Shown piece by piece: positions 61,466 through 64,000 of a stretch of DNA of 64,000 nucleotides (position 1 is the first letter of the stretch; each line of letters starts with the position of its first letter). Under the pieces are notes generated by a model, which was given only the letters and a program-made list of their open reading frames with translations, was not told where the DNA came from and ran no database searches. Both the position numbers and the translations under genes were made by a program. Location of the stretch: the NCBI GenBank assembly GCA_907164885.2, contig OU015500.1, forward strand, positions 56,248,159 to 56,312,158. The letters are read 5' to 3'. The DNA comes from Dolomedes plantarius. Lineage: Eukaryota; Arthropoda; Arachnida; Araneae; Dolomedidae.

Positions 61466-61630
61466 ATAAACAATTTAAATATTAAAGATATCACCAGATA
61501 TTGAATGATGAGAAATCGGATAAACCCTTTAAATCAAAATTTAAAAATCATAATACATTTTAGTTAATATTTAAGCTGATTTTAAGTTTTCCTCTTTCCA
61601 ATGCAAATTCTTGTCTCGATAATAATAGGT

Positions 61631-61720
61631 GTTCCGACTATAACTATTTGAATCCTCGTACGGAATCACGTCACAAGTGACGTGATTCCGTACGAGGATT
61701 CAAATAGTTATAGTCGGAAC
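61631..61720. repeat. Perfect 90-bp palindrome
   Basis: Arms of 44 bp (61631-61674 and 61677-61720) are exact complements around AA. The arm begins GTTCCGACTATAACTATTTG. A third, partial copy (GGATTCAAATAGTTATAGTC) lies at 61766-61785. Confidence 0.95.
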
Positions 61721-62555
61721 TCTATAACTCATAGTTATAGTCGAAGGACTGTAACTAAGTTATAGAGGAGGATTCAAATAGTTATAGTCGAGCTCATCAA
61801 CTGCGTGATGAAGCTGTTCAGCGCGCATGCGCTAGTTATGTAACTTTTTCTTTCTCCTTTATGTAGAGCAGATTAGATTTAGATTTCGAATAGATAACAT
61901 GTACTTTAAATTTTTATTAAATTTTATTGTCAAATTTTCTCAGCATAGAATTTATTTTGAGTGTATTCTTATTGATTTAGATTATAGATAAACTGATAGA
62001 TTTAGAAAGGGATTGAGATTGACTTTTAGATAACTACCACTGAACGGCGAGAACAAAAGGATTTGTATCTTTATTTAGTCCTTTAGAAATAGAACTCATT
62101 TCTGCTTTGTATGAGATAGAGATGGGAAGTCCATATAAATATTTCCTTTCTGTCCATATTCAATATTATTTTTCAAATTCAATATATTTGCATAATGTTT
62201 TTTGTAATATATCTTGTGCAAAGGGATTATTTTCATTGTTAAAATTTAATTCCCTGTCGTTAAAGTCATATATTTTTTTCGAAATAACGTAGTTCAAGGG
62301 AACCTTTTATAATACTTTCTCGGGGATACTGTAAACCCGCTTTCATGTTAATCTTCGATTAACATGAAAATTTAGTTAACATGAAGATTTTGTTTCAGTA
62401 CTCAACTAAATTATTCAACAAATAATTTTAGTGCGCAATTTTAAGCATGTGTAGGAATTAAACCCAATTCATCTCATCTGGAATTATACGATCACCTTAT
62501 TGATTACTGATATTATAAGAGCCGAATTTATTTGTGTGTTAAAAAAAGGAAGCGA
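61721..62555. other. Unassigned DNA
   Basis: No gene recognised. A small inverted AGTTAACATGAA-type pair (TTCATGTTAATCTTCGATTA then ACATGAA) lies at 62342-62385. Confidence 0.45.
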
Positions 62556-62944
62556 CAGGTATTCCTCGACTTACGACCTCTTTCACTTACGATCGAAATT
62601 TTTATCTTATTTTTTACTTATTTTTATTTCTTTTGTCAAAAATATTGTTCCTCGAATGTGCAGTACATGCATATATGTAGTATATAATTATTAAAAAATA
62701 TGATGCAATATTCTTCAACACTGCAAAAATTTAGGACGCAATAATAAAAATGTTTGATGCAATAGTTTCGATATCCCCACTATAAATCAAACAAACCTTC
62801 ACTCGAGAGTTAACAAAACAAGTGCAGTCGTCTCTTCTCATTGTTATTACATAAAAATATTGCTGACTATTTTATATTGCTAAATATGTAGCGGTTCGAT
62901 TTTTATCTGTGAAGTTAAGTACATGCATAATTTTCATTCCCAAT

Positions 62945-63820
62945 ATGGCTGTAAATAGTAAAAGTACCAAGAATAAAAGATAAAATTGTGATAGACTTAA
63001 AAAGGAAACTTAAAATAATAAAAGACCATGTAATCGGTAAAAAAGTGAAGGAAATAGCATGTGAATTAAGATTGCTGCATTCCACGATCTCTACTATTTT
63101 ACAAAATAAAGTGTTAATTTTGGAACAGTCGGCATCTCTGAAATTAACAATTATAACAGCAAAACGACAAGGATTCATCAACGAAATGAAAAACTTTTGG
63201 TTATTTGGATGCAGGATTTAATTAAAAAAATACACTAAATCTGATGATTATTCAAACAAAAGCACGCAGTTTTTTTTTTGAACAGTTGAAACTACAGAGA
63301 ATGTAGGTAATGATTAGAGTTTTTTTTCTGCAAGCCGTGGAAGGTTTCAAAGATTTAGAAAAAGGAAAAATTCCCGTAATGTCAAAATACGAAGAGAGGG
63401 AGCAAGTGCTGATTATAAAGCTGCAGAAGATTTTGTAAGCAAATTTGATGACCTGATTGAAGATGAAAAGTATCTAAAGGAACAGAATTTTAATGTAGAA
63501 GAAACCGGGCTATACTGCAAGAAGATGCCTGACCGTACCTGCATTCATAAAGAAGCGCAAAGTATGCCAGGTTTCAAGGCGTTTAACGATCAAGTTACAA
63601 TTTTATTGGGGGGAAATATCGCTGGCTTTAAACTGAAACCTTTCATGATACATAGATCACAAAATGCACGAGCATTTAAAGAAATAGATGTAAAAATGTT
63701 ATCTTTTAATTTCCGCCGCAGAAAAATGCTTGGATGACGCAATTAATGTTTGAAGACTGGTTTACGAATGTTTTTGTGGGTGAAGTAAAAAAAATTACTG
63801 TAATGAACAAGACATTACCT
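62945..63820 (+). pseudogene. Tigger transposase, frameshifted and interrupted
   Basis: ATG at 62945 starts a short basic region. After a frameshift, IDLKRKLKIIKDHVIGKKVK then EIACELRLLHSTISTIL is the first helix-turn-helix of the CENP-B-like DNA-binding domain. Downstream in other frames: FDDLIEDEKYLKEQNFNVEE, TGLYCKKMPDRT, MPGFKAFNDQVTILLGGNIA, GFKLKPFMIHRSQNARAF, and finally KAWMTQLMFEDWFTNVFVGE. The family has Asp in the VDETGL motif; here it reads VEETGL, so the first catalytic Asp is replaced by Glu. The protein stops at MNKTLPL, just before the second catalytic region, because of the insertion at 63821. Inactive on several counts. Confidence 0.88.
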
Positions 63821-64000
63821 TTAAGGGGGTCCGGGACACATTTTAAAAAATATTTTATGTATTGAGTTAAAATTTTGAATTTTGTTGTGATGGGCAACCA
63901 TATAATTTGTAAACAAAATCACGTCATAAAATTTCTCAAAAAGTTTTTAAAATTTTTAATAAAAGTGGGGTAATTTAAAATCTTTACAACTCGAAATATC
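63821..64000. mobile_element. Left end of a TTAA-site element nested in Tigger, incomplete
   Basis: TTAA at 63821-63824 is followed by GGGGGTCCGGGACACATTTT, and the Tigger coding sequence ends exactly here. The G-rich tip after TTAA is of the same style as the 720-bp element at 21304 (GGGGATGGTGGACC). The other end is beyond the window, so duplication of TTAA cannot be checked. Confidence 0.6.

Larger units (their letters stand above)
62556..64000 (+). mobile_element. Tigger (pogo) element, left end, broken by a nested insertion
   Basis: CAGGTATTCCTCGACTTACG at 62556 is a typical Tigger terminal repeat. About 390 bp later a Tigger transposase begins on the plus strand and runs until 63820, where a TTAA-type element interrupts it. 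The right end lies outside the window. The expected TA before the tip is not intact (GA). Confidence 0.85.

Overview
This window is eukaryotic intergenic DNA: strongly AT-rich, full of (TA)n and (TG)n microsatellites, and without any intact long reading frame, rRNA or convincing tRNA gene. I see no host gene. Nearly everything recognisable is a transposable element or its wreckage. The mix (mariner, Tc1, pogo/Tigger, piggyBac, hAT-like, Helitron, Ty3/Gypsy, tRNA-derived SINEs) fits an arthropod genome; an arachnid such as a spider is my best guess, but no host marker settles it.

Layout. 1-6.2 kb: a two-copy repeat, a 276-bp foldback MITE, then a 3.5-kb element with ~0.73-kb inverted arms around a broken multidomain gene. 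9.8-11.9 kb: a TTAA-flanked piggyBac. 13.2-18.2 kb: a Tc1 pseudogene, a 2.3-kb hAT-like element and a 1.3-kb pogo-type element. 19.8-24.5 kb: Helitron fragments, a 720-bp TTAA-flanked MITE and a second hAT-like element related to the first. 25.3-29.1 kb: a Helitron whose internal (TA)n tract took in two different mariner elements side by side. 30.0-31.8 kb: an unclassified element with inverted ends. 36.0-42.2 kb: a complete-length but broken Ty3/Gypsy element on the minus strand with two 307-bp LTRs. 43-47 kb and 51.4-52.6 kb: unassigned AT-rich DNA. 47.3-51.4 kb: GGTTGGTT-type dispersed repeats and two MITEs. 52.6-54.9 kb: two unrelated solo LTRs in one microsatellite, then a Helitron remnant. 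56.2-57.6 kb: a second piggyBac. 61.1-61.7 kb: a SINE split by a solo LTR, then a perfect 90-bp palindrome. 62.6 kb to the end: a Tigger element broken by another TTAA-type element that runs off the window.

All transposases are disrupted by frameshifts, stops or lost catalytic residues, so nothing here looks autonomous. The strongest structural themes are nested insertion into TA microsatellites, and two families with good termini but poorly characterised proteins: the hAT-like pair (shared tips and apparent 8-bp target duplications) and the long-inverted-arm element carrying a nuclease-like plus cysteine-rich gene. All boundaries and alignments were made by eye.
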